7,408 bases of DNA from an uncultured Porphyromonadaceae bacterium (GCA_937898265.1 CALEJM010000165.1:1-7408); one strand, 5' to 3'. Positions 1-6,437 are shown, counted from the first letter of the stretch. The notes: generated from the sequence alone by a model not told the origin. A program made the numbers and translations.

Positions 1-1350
1 GACAAGGACGAGGACGGAAGCACAGAGATTATTGGCGAGGATGCATATTGTTTTAGAATTATGTCTCAAAGTCATGGTGCTGAAGGCATCAGAACTATTT
101 CTAAAGACATTCTTTACGAATGGATTCAGTATCTTGAAGAAAATCCTGAAGCGACCCCGACTCAAGCAAGAGCGGATTTGAAAGATAAAAGTCCAAACGA
201 CACTTTTGAATATGGCTATGCTTCTACATTCCATAAACTTGCTAAATTACACTTCCTTCATAAAGTAAAGTTTAGTGGTGGAATGTATGAGTTGGAACGC
301 CTTCCTCTCCAGAAAATCGTCTACGGTGCTCCTGGTACAGGCAAGAGCCATGGCACTGACAAGATTATAAAGAAATACTACCCAAATAGGGAGGCAGAGA
401 AAGACTTTGTCTTCCGCACTACTTTCCACCCGGATTCAGACTACGCTACCTTTGTGGGCTGCTATAAACCAACAAAGGTTCCGACCCCTCATGTCAGCGG
501 ATATATAGTTGATTCTGCCACGTCAGAAGAAAAGAACCAACTCACCTACGAATTCGTTCCTCAGTCGTTTACCAAGGCATATTTTGCTGCTTGGAAAACA
601 AAGTTGGAGGGCGAGAACAACCCAGTCTTCCTCGTCATTGAGGAGATCAACCGTGGCAACTGTGCCCAGATCTTCGGCGATTTGTTCCAGCTTCTTGACC
701 GCAAGGATGGCTTCTCGGAATATCCTATCAAACCAGATACCGACTTGGGCAACTACCTCAAAGAGGAGTTCCATAAAGCCGAACTCACCTCCGACGAATA
801 TAAGGCCGTAGTGGATGGCGAGGAACTCATCCTCCCGAACAACCTCTACATCTGGGCAACGATGAACACCAGCGACCAGAGCCTCTTCCCTATCGACAGC
901 GCCTTCAAACGCCGCTGGGACTGGGAATACGTGCCTATCAAAAACGCAAAAGAGGACTGGAAGATAGAGTTTGAAGTGAAAGATGATGCTGGCACCGTTG
1001 TCTCCTTTGAGCAAGATTGGTACTTGTTCCTTGAGAAAATCAATAAGATTATTTACAAGATGACGCTGAGCGCCGACAAGCAGATGGGTTATTTCTTCTG
1101 CAAGGCAGACGACAGCAAGGTTATCTCTTTGAAGACTTTTGTCAACAAGGTGGTGTTCTACCTCTGGAACGATGTGTTCAAAGATTACGCCATGAACGAA
1201 GATGCCCTCTTCAAATACAAAAAAGATGGCAAAGACTACGATATTGAGTTTACCTCGTTCTTTGACGGAGATGGAGAACTCAACGCCGAGGTGACAAAGG
1301 CATTTATTGAGAACGTGATAAAGTGGGAAGGCGAAGAAAAGGAGAAATAG
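1..1350 (+). CDS. McrB-like AAA+ NTPase subunit of a restriction system (5' end outside window)
   Basis: Predicted motor subunit of an McrBC/LlaJI-type restriction complex: NTP hydrolysis drives DNA translocation and activates the partner nuclease encoded next. Numbering from the ATG at 61, the AAA+ core shows Walker A GAPGTGKS (89-96), the family block TFHPDSDYATFVG (121-133), Walker B with the McrB signature LVIEEINRGN (191-200), sensor MNTSD (268-272) and a basic AFKRRW patch (281-286) fitting an arginine finger. Residues about 10-80 form a small helical, possibly winged-helix region before the core. The frame stays open from base 1 to 60 with protein-like content (ending GEDAYCFRI), and no ribosome binding site precedes ATG 61, so that ATG is probably internal and the N-terminal domain, usually the DNA reader, is cut off by the window. 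The family call is secure; E. coli-like GTP specificity is not shown. Confidence 0.9.
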   Translation, partial: DKDEDGSTEIIGEDAYCFRIMSQSHGAEGIRTISKDILYEWIQYLEENPEATPTQARADLKDKSPNDTFEYGYASTFHKLAKLHFLHKVKFSGGMYELERLPLQKIVYGAPGTGKSHGTDKIIKKYYPNREAEKDFVFRTTFHPDSDYATFVGCYKPTKVPTPHVSGYIVDSATSEEKNQLTYEFVPQSFTKAYFAAWKTKLEGENNPVFLVIEEINRGNCAQIFGDLFQLLDRKDGFSEYPIKPDTDLGNYLKEEFHKAELTSDEYKAVVDGEELILPNNLYIWATMNTSDQSLFPIDSAFKRRWDWEYVPIKNAKEDWKIEFEVKDDAGTVVSFEQDWYLFLEKINKIIYKMTLSADKQMGYFFCKADDSKVISLKTFVNKVVFYLWNDVFKDYAMNEDALFKYKKDGKDYDIEFTSFFDGDGELNAEVTKAFIENVIKWEGEEKEK

Positions 1351-3813
1351 ATGCGCATTCTCTTTGAAGAACATCAGTACGAAGCCACCGAAGACATCCA
1401 GCTGACGCTGAGAGATGTTGCCACGCTGCAAGATGTGGAGAAGAAAATCTCGGTGGGCTATGTGGGTTATTTCTATAACGCCACACTGAAGGACTGCGTG
1501 TTCATACTCCCCAAGGTGCTCCTCAAAGACCACGAGGTTGTGGACCAAGAGGGCAAAAAGATGAGGATTGAGGTGCTTGCTGACATTCGACCGAAGAATG
1601 ATATCGGACGTGATTACATCACTCCTGAGGATATCATCACGAAGGAAGGACAGGAGAAACTGCTGACCGACGAATATAGGAAGTTCATCTATGAGTTTGC
1701 CGTATGGGTCTATCGGGCGCTGTGCGTCTACCGCAAGTCGAACCCTAACAGTCGCGCCATATATTTCAAAGAGTTGCCTCAGAACGGCAAAGGCAAACGA
1801 CACGAGGCAAACACCTATCTCGACATTCTCCTCTCGCTGATACGCTTTAACCAAGAGAATCAGAATTTCTTTATGTTCACCATCCGGAACATACACTCCG
1901 GTCTAAACAAGATAAACTGGACGAAGACTATCTCGAAGAGTCAGGCGTTTATCCAAAACGGCACGCCTATCTATCTCAACCCCGTCAACAAGAAGCGTCA
2001 GGTGAATTTCGACGAAGAGCTGTTCGTCATCTTCTTCTCTATCCTCAACCACATCAACAAGAAGTACGGCTTCCGTGCCCCTATCAACTTCCAGTATGAG
2101 TTGATTAGTGAGCATCGGTTTGAGTACTACCTCAAGGGCTACGGAGCTACACGACTGCGTCAGATAAAATATAAATACTTCTCCGACAAGGCACTCATCT
2201 TATGGGATTTGTGCTATGCGTTCTTCGATTCAGCCCACCTGTTGGCGGTCAATACTGACCAAAGGGAGTATCTGCTGGCGAAGAAATTTGAGGTTGTCTT
2301 CGAGGCGATGATTGACAACCTCATTGGCGACGACAAGATACCGCGTGGACTGAAGGAGCAGGACGACGGCAAGCGTGTGGATCACATGTACACCTTTGAC
2401 GCCTTGACGCGCGATGACGCTGAGAAGACAGACGAGCAGATATACTATATCGGCGACTCCAAATACTATAAGAGTGGCAACGCTCTCGGTCGTCAGTCTA
2501 TCTACAAGCAATATACCTACGCCCGCAATGTCATCCAATGGAATATCAATCTATTCTTGAGCGATGAGGTTGCTACCAAGGATATGTCGGAGGATGAACG
2601 AAAGGACTACAACGCCGACCGCACAGAGTATGAGAAGATTAATCTTAGAAAAGATGGCGACAAGGGCATCGTGACTGAGGGCTACAACGTGATTCCGAAC
2701 TTCTTCCTCTCTGCCTTTGTCTACCCTGACCGTAGGTATGTGGCTAAGGAGAATATCGTGGGTCATCGCTATAAAAATGCCGCCGCAGAAAATAAAGACG
2801 AGGAGGGCTACGTTGTTGACAACCAAGGTCGCTATCGCCCTCAAACACATATCTCCTATCAGTTTGAGAACCGTTTGTTTGACCGCGACACACTTATACT
2901 GTCGCACTACGATGTCAACTTCCTTTATGTCATCTACCTCTATGCCCGTCAGCGCTCGTCGGAGAAGGCGGCATGGCGTGGTAAGGTGAGAAACCTCTTC
3001 CGTGACGAGATCCGTAAGGTGCTGTCTGAGCAGTTTGAATTCTATATTCTGCAGCCAATGGCTGACGGCAAGGCAGCGGAGTATATTGAACGGAACTTCC
3101 ATAAGATGATGGGTAAAATATATAGGATGGAAACGAACGATAGTTCGGAGACTCTCTTGCTTGCCCTTGAAAAACAAGAACACAAAGGGAATGACCTGAG
3201 GGATGAGTTGGAGAGCCACTTCTATATCGCTCCCTATATGTTGGGTGATGTGCCCAAAGCAAGCTTAGAAAAGCGTTATGATGTGAACTTTATGGCGCAG
3301 ACTACTGCCAACGTCCAATTGGCAAAGACCGAGGACGAAGAGGTTGTGCTCGTTGGCGTTGTGAAGAACAATGAACATTGGAATTGGATTCTGGGCGGTT
3401 TCTATAACATACGCCTAATGGGCTCTGAGGAGCGTACAGGCGCTTTGATGAAGACCAAAGAGATGATGATGGTCAGCAAGGTGTTGCTGTATAGAGTTGA
3501 CGACACGAAAGGACCAATCTATCTCGGACTGTTTGATTTGAAAGACCCCGACTCTGTGCCTAATGAATATAAATTGGCAGTGGAAAACCCTCACGCCACA
3601 ATGGATTATCCTATAAGCAGCAATCCCGACCAGAATTATCTGGTTTATGAGATAGATACAGACGACTGGAAAGAACCTCTGCAGAACGCCTCACTGGCTG
3701 CTTGGCTAAAGGAGCTATGGGAAAAAGAGAAAGGCGCTCCGAAATTTATCAAGAGCGGCGACCTCAAAAAGATTATCCGACCCGACGAAAAGCCCGAATC
3801 CCCTAAACGATAA
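1351..3813 (+). CDS. McrC/LlaJI-like PD-(D/E)xK restriction endonuclease, 820 aa
   Basis: Predicted nuclease partner of the upstream McrB-like NTPase. The ATG directly follows that gene's TAG with no gap, and AGGAG at 1340-1344 gives a well-placed ribosome binding site, so the two are almost certainly co-translated. The N-terminus has a VGYVGYFYN...FILPKVLL block (about 36-57) resembling LlaJI-family proteins. The nuclease core fits PD-(D/E)xK: FEVVFEAMID helix (313-322), Asp344 in RVDHMY, the GDSKYY strand with Asp369 and Lys371, then QSIYKQYTYARN (382-393) matching the Q...Y helix of McrC-type enzymes. It is much longer than E. coli McrC (about 350 aa): some 400 residues follow the core. 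The last part, about 665-775, looks like a separate beta-rich domain (KNNEHWNWILGGFYNIRL, later KVLLYR and PIYLGLFDL) that I do not recognise; a PUA/EVE-like base reader is only a guess. LlaJI versus McrC naming is uncertain. Confidence 0.85.
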   Translation: MRILFEEHQYEATEDIQLTLRDVATLQDVEKKISVGYVGYFYNATLKDCVFILPKVLLKDHEVVDQEGKKMRIEVLADIRPKNDIGRDYITPEDIITKEGQEKLLTDEYRKFIYEFAVWVYRALCVYRKSNPNSRAIYFKELPQNGKGKRHEANTYLDILLSLIRFNQENQNFFMFTIRNIHSGLNKINWTKTISKSQAFIQNGTPIYLNPVNKKRQVNFDEELFVIFFSILNHINKKYGFRAPINFQYELISEHRFEYYLKGYGATRLRQIKYKYFSDKALILWDLCYAFFDSAHLLAVNTDQREYLLAKKFEVVFEAMIDNLIGDDKIPRGLKEQDDGKRVDHMYTFDALTRDDAEKTDEQIYYIGDSKYYKSGNALGRQSIYKQYTYARNVIQWNINLFLSDEVATKDMSEDERKDYNADRTEYEKINLRKDGDKGIVTEGYNVIPNFFLSAFVYPDRRYVAKENIVGHRYKNAAAENKDEEGYVVDNQGRYRPQTHISYQFENRLFDRDTLILSHYDVNFLYVIYLYARQRSSEKAAWRGKVRNLFRDEIRKVLSEQFEFYILQPMADGKAAEYIERNFHKMMGKIYRMETNDSSETLLLALEKQEHKGNDLRDELESHFYIAPYMLGDVPKASLEKRYDVNFMAQTTANVQLAKTEDEEVVLVGVVKNNEHWNWILGGFYNIRLMGSEERTGALMKTKEMMMVSKVLLYRVDDTKGPIYLGLFDLKDPDSVPNEYKLAVENPHATMDYPISSNPDQNYLVYEIDTDDWKEPLQNASLAAWLKELWEKEKGAPKFIKSGDLKKIIRPDEKPESPKR

Positions 3814-3836
3814 CTAACAATAGAAAAATTCCATAT

Positions 3837-4331
3837 ATGAAAAAGACAATTTTATTTCTTGTGTTTCTGCTAACGGCAGTGTTTGCTGAGGCTGAAAAGT
3901 CCGTTGGCTATTTGTATAAAATCTTTGCAACTGAAGGCTGTGGGGCTACCTACAGCGTTGTTTGCCAAGAGTCAGACTATTATATTGTTGCCAGAATTTC
4001 GTCAGATAGATTGGTGTTTACTGAAAATCCCACGATGATGATTCGTACGTTCGATGATGAGGTGTTGACTTTTGAAGGCTTTTGCATAAACAATACAGCA
4101 AGTGTAGGAGGTGTAGTCGTGGGTTCTGTTTTTGTTCCTACATCAGACATCCATACCGTAGCGAAATTCGCAATAACCCCAGAGCAGTTTGAGATATTGA
4201 GGCATGGTGTGGCCAAAATCCGTCTGACCATGACCCCAGTGAATCATGATAAGACATTCAAAAAGGATGTATTAGGAAAGGGACTTTACAAACTGTATCT
4301 CCAAGAAAAAGCTAACGCAGAAGATTTTTAG
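3837..4331 (+). CDS. Secreted or periplasmic protein of unknown function, 164 aa
   Basis: Not recognised as a named family. The N-terminus is a clear type I signal peptide: MKK, a hydrophobic stretch to about residue 16, then AEA before Glu20, suggesting cleavage after residue 19. The mature part of about 145 residues is predicted beta-rich, with alternating hydrophobic segments (YYIVARISSDRLVF, MMIRTFDDEVLTF) and a C-terminal block IRLTMTP...KTFKKDVLGKGLYKLYL. There is no lipobox cysteine at the cleavage site. It starts 23 bp after the endonuclease gene and ends 4 bp before the next gene, so it is probably co-transcribed with the latter. No clear terminator or promoter separates it from the restriction genes. 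Lower GC than the restriction genes suggests a different origin. A role in defence cannot be claimed from sequence. Confidence 0.8.
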   Translation: MKKTILFLVFLLTAVFAEAEKSVGYLYKIFATEGCGATYSVVCQESDYYIVARISSDRLVFTENPTMMIRTFDDEVLTFEGFCINNTASVGGVVVGSVFVPTSDIHTVAKFAITPEQFEILRHGVAKIRLTMTPVNHDKTFKKDVLGKGLYKLYLQEKANAEDF

Positions 4332-4335
4332 CCTT

Positions 4336-4743
4336 ATGAAAAAGTATTTGATTTTCTTTGCCGGCGTTGTAGTCGGCGTTATGTTGACAGTTGGTGTTTT
4401 ATTAATCTTCGGAAAGATGAATAATATGAATACCAAAATGTATGATCATCCTATAAGCTACGAGGAAAAAACTGTTGCGAAATTTAAGGTGTTTCAGGTG
4501 CTGAATGGTTATGCTCTTGCTACAGAGCAGTATATTTCAACAAAGAAAGACCGCGAGTTGTATGGCGATTTTGCCGAGTCGTTAGCTGATATCGAGTCGT
4601 TGGGCGGTAAGACCGTTCGTCTTCAAGGAAACAATTTCTATGATGATCAGATTGTTGTGATAGAGAACCCTAAGCAGTTGGGTACTTATGTCTATAGGAG
4701 TGAGGGTGGTGATATGTGCACTATCCCTATCGTAGGCGAGTAG
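4336..4743 (+). CDS. Small membrane-anchored protein of unknown function, 135 aa
   Basis: Not recognised as a named family. Residues about 3-26 (YLIFFAGVVVGVMLTVGVLL within it) form one strong transmembrane helix after MKK, with no obvious cleavage site, so the protein is likely anchored in the inner membrane with about 105 residues outside. The exposed part has short beta-like segments (AKFKVFQVLNGYALAT, GKTVRLQGNNFYDDQIVVIE) and ends QLGTYVYRSEGGDMCTIPIV, consistent with a small beta domain. It lies 4 bp after the secreted-protein gene, so the two form an operon and may work together at the envelope. It is the last gene before a 714-bp non-coding stretch. Start choice is straightforward because the hydrophobic helix begins at this ATG. 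Confidence 0.8.
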   Translation: MKKYLIFFAGVVVGVMLTVGVLLIFGKMNNMNTKMYDHPISYEEKTVAKFKVFQVLNGYALATEQYISTKKDRELYGDFAESLADIESLGGKTVRLQGNNFYDDQIVVIENPKQLGTYVYRSEGGDMCTIPIVGE

Positions 4744-4823
4744 TCCTAATCCCCATAGTTTTCGTTGGCGTTAACGTTGATTTCTGCCCTCGGCCGGAAG
4801 GAAGCAGACCCTTGCCCCCCTTG

Positions 4824-4849
4824 CCCCTCTCCCGTTAAAGGGCGAGGGG
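4824..4849 (+). terminator. GC-rich hairpin, possible transcription terminator
   Basis: CCCCTC plus CCC pairs with GGG plus GAGGGG, with a single T/C mismatch and the six-base loop GTTAAA: nine GC-rich pairs in all. It lies about 80 bp after the stop codon of the small membrane protein gene. There is no T-run after it, so classical intrinsic termination is uncertain; it could equally belong to a dispersed repeat. The CCC-GTTAAA-GGG core resembles the CCCTGTTAAAGGG found inside the 173-bp repeats of this window. Confidence 0.45.
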
Positions 4850-4869
4850 AGTAGATAGTAGCGGCGGAC

Positions 4870-4907
4870 TCAATGTGCAACATTGAATGATATTCTTATG
4901 GATAAGA
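4870..4907. repeat. Two consecutive small inverted repeats
   Basis: TCAATGT (4870-4876) and ACATTGA (4880-4886) pair perfectly around the three-base loop GCA. Seven bases later TCTTAT (4894-4899) and ATAAGA (4902-4907) pair around GG. GACTCA at about 4867-4872 and TGAGTC at about 4913-4918 could enclose part of this structure. Function unknown; possibly transcript-end structure of the upstream operon or part of a dispersed element. Confidence 0.5.
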
Positions 4908-4983
4908 TTCCTGAGTCAGCGGCCGAAGGAAAAACTAAATTCGCGGGTTAATTAACGGTAATTCAACGTTAAAAAAACTCCTT

Positions 4984-5006
4984 ATCGCCAAATCGCCAAA
5001 TCGCCT
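4984..5006. repeat. Octamer tandem repeat (ATCGCCAA type)
   Basis: Three adjoining octamers: ATCGCCAA, ATCGCCAA and ATCGCCT(A). The array abuts the first 173-bp repeat. Related CGCCCTAT octamers recur at 5272-5287 and 5345-5360, so this is the same short-repeat class appearing at several points of the intergenic region. Confidence 0.7.
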
Positions 5007-5179
5007 AAGATTATCAACAGAAAACGCTTCGCGGAAAACACCCAAAAACTGCCTAACGCAGAAAACAGAAACATTCAAAAACATAAAAAGTAAAATCCGT
5101 TTTCTAAAGTTATCGTTTTCCCTGTTAAAGGGTTTTGTAATGTTTTATATAGTTTTCTGTTTCTTCTTTCTTAGCCTTT
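5007..5179. repeat. 173-bp dispersed repeat, copy A (upstream of the DUF3990 cassette)
   Basis: Identical, base by base as far as I can check by eye, to 6438-6610; allowing one mismatch the match extends left to 5001. The unit carries 10-bp inverted ends AACAGAAAAC (5016-5025) and GTTTTCTGTT (5152-5161), 146 bp overall. Its left half contains several GAAAAC motifs and is A-rich; its right half contains several GTTTTC motifs and is T-rich, so the whole is a loose imperfect palindrome. It also contains CTGC...GCAG and CCCTGTTAAAGGG. It encodes nothing. It resembles a small non-autonomous (MITE-like) element, but target-site duplications are not evident. Confidence 0.85.
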
Positions 5180-5227
5180 CTCAACTTTCGAACACCTCGA
5201 ACCTTTCTCAACCCTTCGAACCTCAAC
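5175..5227. repeat. Degenerate 27-bp tandem duplication
   Basis: CCTTTCTCAAC occurs at 5175-5185 and again at 5202-5212, each followed by TTCGAAC-containing sequence (CTTTCGAACACC, CCCTTCGAACC). The two units give a 27-bp period. They sit at the right edge of repeat copy A. No function is apparent. Confidence 0.6.
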
Positions 5228-5229
5228 AA

Positions 5230-5260
5230 TTACTCATTACTCATTACTAATTACTCATTA
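5230..5260. repeat. Heptamer tandem array (TTACTCA type)
   Basis: Four adjoining heptamers TTACTCA, TTACTCA, TTACTAA, TTACTCA followed by TTA. The same 7-bp unit, with consensus TTNCTMA, builds the larger arrays to the right and one at 6702-6729. Confidence 0.85.
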
Positions 5261-5266
5261 AATTGC

Positions 5267-5406
5267 CTTTTCGCCCTATCGCCCTATCGCCTAATTTCTC
5301 ATTTCTCATTTCTCATTACTAATTGCTCATTGCAATCACCTTATCGCCCTATCGCCCTAATTTCTCATTACTCATTACTCATTGCTAATTGCTCATTGCA
5401 ATCGCC
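5267..5406. repeat. Two composite units of octamers followed by heptamers
   Basis: Each unit is a CGCCCTAT octamer run followed by five TTNCTMA heptamers and then TTGCAATC(A/G)CC. The first unit has octamers at 5272-5287 and heptamers at 5295-5329; the second has octamers from 5345 and heptamers at 5361-5395. The units are about 70 bp each and adjoin, so the higher-order unit is itself tandemly duplicated. The order of heptamer variants differs between them, fitting slippage. The region contains no credible gene. Confidence 0.8.
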
Positions 5407-5418
5407 TCCTCGCCCAGA

Positions 5419-5450
5419 CTTGCTGTTTTCGTTGAAAAGTTGTAATTTTG
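5419..5450 (+). promoter_or_regulatory. Bacteroidales-type promoter of the DUF3791-DUF3990 operon
   Basis: TAATTTTG at 5443-5450 matches the Bacteroidales -7 consensus TAnnTTTG exactly. A partial -33 element, CTTG, lies at 5419-5422, 20 bp upstream. The ATG of the first gene is at 5458, only 7 bases beyond the -7 box, so the transcript would be leaderless or nearly so. The match to consensus is seen directly; activity is inferred. Confidence 0.7.
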
Positions 5451-5457
5451 CACCGAT

Positions 5458-5673
5458 ATGTCATACAACGATATACATCTTGCCATTATGGCTATTGAAT
5501 CTGGTGCGGCGAGGCTGAATATCAGCAATGCCGAGATGTATCAACGTCTGAAAGCCCAGGGGCTTATTCATGATTATCTCCTCCGTTATTACGACGAGTT
5601 GCATTCACAAAGTAGAGAATGGCTTACTGACACGATTGTGGAAACATTAAAAAATTGGGAGGCTGTAAGATGA
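5458..5673 (+). CDS. DUF3791-like small protein, 71 aa (first gene of toxin-antitoxin-like operon)
   Basis: A small, probably cytoplasmic and mostly helical protein. The C-terminal half, DYLLRYYDELHSQSREWL followed by TIVETLKNWE, carries the Y-D-x-LH-x-QS pattern I associate with DUF3791; the N-terminal half (MAIESGAARLNISNAEMYQRL) looks like a paired-helix scaffold. Its TGA overlaps the next gene's ATG by four bases (ATGA at 5670-5673), implying translational coupling. Family members often sit next to DUF3990 genes, which suggests an antitoxin or partner role for it, but no biochemical role is established from the sequence. A strong promoter box lies just upstream. Short length and position first in the operon are typical of antitoxins. 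Confidence 0.8.
   Translation: MSYNDIHLAIMAIESGAARLNISNAEMYQRLKAQGLIHDYLLRYYDELHSQSREWLTDTIVETLKNWEAVR
5657..5662 (+). promoter_or_regulatory. Ribosome binding site deciding the DUF3990 start
   Basis: GGGAGG lies 7 bases before ATG 5670, inside the end of the upstream gene. Together with the ATGA overlap it supports 5670 over the in-frame TTG at 5655, whose extra residues (MGGCK) precede the conserved MITLYHGS start. Confidence 0.7.
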
Positions 5674-6155
5674 TTACGCTCTACCACGGTTCGTTTGTTG
5701 CAGTTGCTAATCCGCTGGTTGGCATGGGGCGAACCCATGTTGATTTCGGTCAGGGATTTTACCTCACACAATACAAGGAGCAGGCTGAACGCTGGGCTCA
5801 GGTGATGGCTATTCGTAAGGGACCACAATATCAACCTGTGGTCAATGTCTATCTTTTTGATGAGACGGTTTTTGGGGATGAGCGTTTCCGCATCAAACGT
5901 TTTCTGCATTATGATATGGAGTGGTTGGAATATGTGGTGGATTGTCGCAGAGGTGGTTCAATGCACCTGCAATACGATCTCGTTGAGGGCGGCGTAGCCA
6001 ACGATAATGTCATTGATACGGTAGAGGATTATGAGAACCATCGTATCACTGCCGAGCAGGCTCTCGGACAACTGCGTTATAAGGCTGTCAACCACCAGAT
6101 ATGCATCCGCAATCAGGCTATCATTGACCAATTCCTACATTATCAAGCACGATAG
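5670..6155 (+). CDS. DUF3990 protein, predicted ADP-ribosyltransferase-like toxin, 161 aa
   Basis: The N-terminus MITLYHGS followed by DFGQGFYLT and KEQAERWA (36-43), and later YDLVEGGVANDNV (102-114), are characteristic of DUF3990. The order LYHGS (His6) then G-F-Y (Tyr31) with a following A..WA helix mirrors the H-Y part of the H-Y-E triad of PARP/KptA-type ADP-ribosyltransferases; I recall the family being placed in that superfamily. The predicted role is NAD-dependent modification of a cytoplasmic target as the toxin of a toxin-antitoxin-like operon. The near-C-terminal block HQICIRNQAIIDQFL (142-156) has Gln149 where many relatives, from memory, have a Glu, so the third catalytic residue may be absent or elsewhere. 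The start at 5670 is set by the ATGA overlap and GGGAGG. It is followed after 5 bp by the third gene. Confidence 0.85.
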   Translation: MITLYHGSFVAVANPLVGMGRTHVDFGQGFYLTQYKEQAERWAQVMAIRKGPQYQPVVNVYLFDETVFGDERFRIKRFLHYDMEWLEYVVDCRRGGSMHLQYDLVEGGVANDNVIDTVEDYENHRITAEQALGQLRYKAVNHQICIRNQAIIDQFLHYQAR

Positions 6156-6160
6156 AAGCA

Positions 6161-6361
6161 ATGAGAGATACTGTTTTATGGCGTAAGCAGAGCCGTATCG
6201 TGATGCTCTTGGCAGAGGCGCTGGATGTTGATCCGGAAGAAGCTCTGGATGTCTATTATTCAACGGATGTCTGTCGACAGTTGGCCGACCCCAACAGCGG
6301 ACTTCAGGTTATGTCCGATCAATATATTCTTCAGGATCTCCTCGCCGAATTAAAGAAATAG
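6161..6361 (+). CDS. Second DUF3791-like small protein, 66 aa
   Basis: A short, highly charged, helical protein (WRKQSRIVMLLAEALDVDPEEALDVYYSTDVC, then SDQYILQDLLAELKK). The YYST...L.DP...L..MSDQYI pattern resembles small Bacteroidales proteins annotated as DUF3791, but it has no obvious similarity to the first protein of the operon beyond size and helical character, so the family call is tentative. It starts 5 bp after the DUF3990 stop codon with a weak AGAAG upstream, and is clearly the third cistron of the operon. It may be a second antitoxin or cofactor. The recurrence of small partner proteins on both sides of the DUF3990 gene is notable. Confidence 0.7.
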   Translation: MRDTVLWRKQSRIVMLLAEALDVDPEEALDVYYSTDVCRQLADPNSGLQVMSDQYILQDLLAELKK

Positions 6362-6386
6362 AAGACCTTCTTTCCTTGAGGAGAGG

Positions 6387-6423
6387 GATTAGTTGTTAAC
6401 AGTTAAGTAAGTACTCACTAATC
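6387..6423. repeat. Inverted repeat after the DUF3990 operon
   Basis: GATTAGT (6387-6393) and ACTAATC (6417-6423) are perfect 7-bp arms around a 23-base loop containing GTTAAC. It starts 26 bp after the last stop codon of the operon. It has no T-run and a large loop, so it is a weak terminator candidate. Confidence 0.4.
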
Positions 6424-6437
6424 TCGTCTCCTCGCCC

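Larger units (their letters stand above)
4744..5457. other. Non-coding region built of hairpins and short repeats
   Basis: No credible gene is seen in these 714 bases. From left to right it holds a GC-rich hairpin (4824-4849), a partly repeated GGCCG(G)AAGGAA motif (4792-4803 and 4921-4931), two AT-rich hairpins (4870-4886, 4894-4907), the 10-bp palindrome GTTAATTAAC (4947-4956), an octamer array, a 173-bp dispersed repeat, a degenerate 27-bp duplication, composite octamer/heptamer arrays, and finally the promoter of the next operon. Confidence 0.8.

Noticed and set aside
523..1896. 457-codon open frame on the - strand
   Set aside because: It lies opposite the McrB-like and McrC-like genes, whose motifs are unmistakable; the antisense product is a hydrophobic codon shadow.
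5007..5179. Insertion sequence
   Set aside because: No transposase gene is present anywhere in the window and no target-site duplication could be identified; at most this is a non-autonomous element.
5330..5518. 62-codon open frame overlapping the operon start
   Set aside because: It starts inside the heptamer array and translates short repeats and the promoter; it overlaps the DUF3791 gene out of frame.
5655..5669. TTG start adding five residues to the DUF3990 protein
   Set aside because: ATG 5670 has a four-base overlap with the previous stop, a well-placed GGGAGG, and begins at the conserved MITLYHGS.
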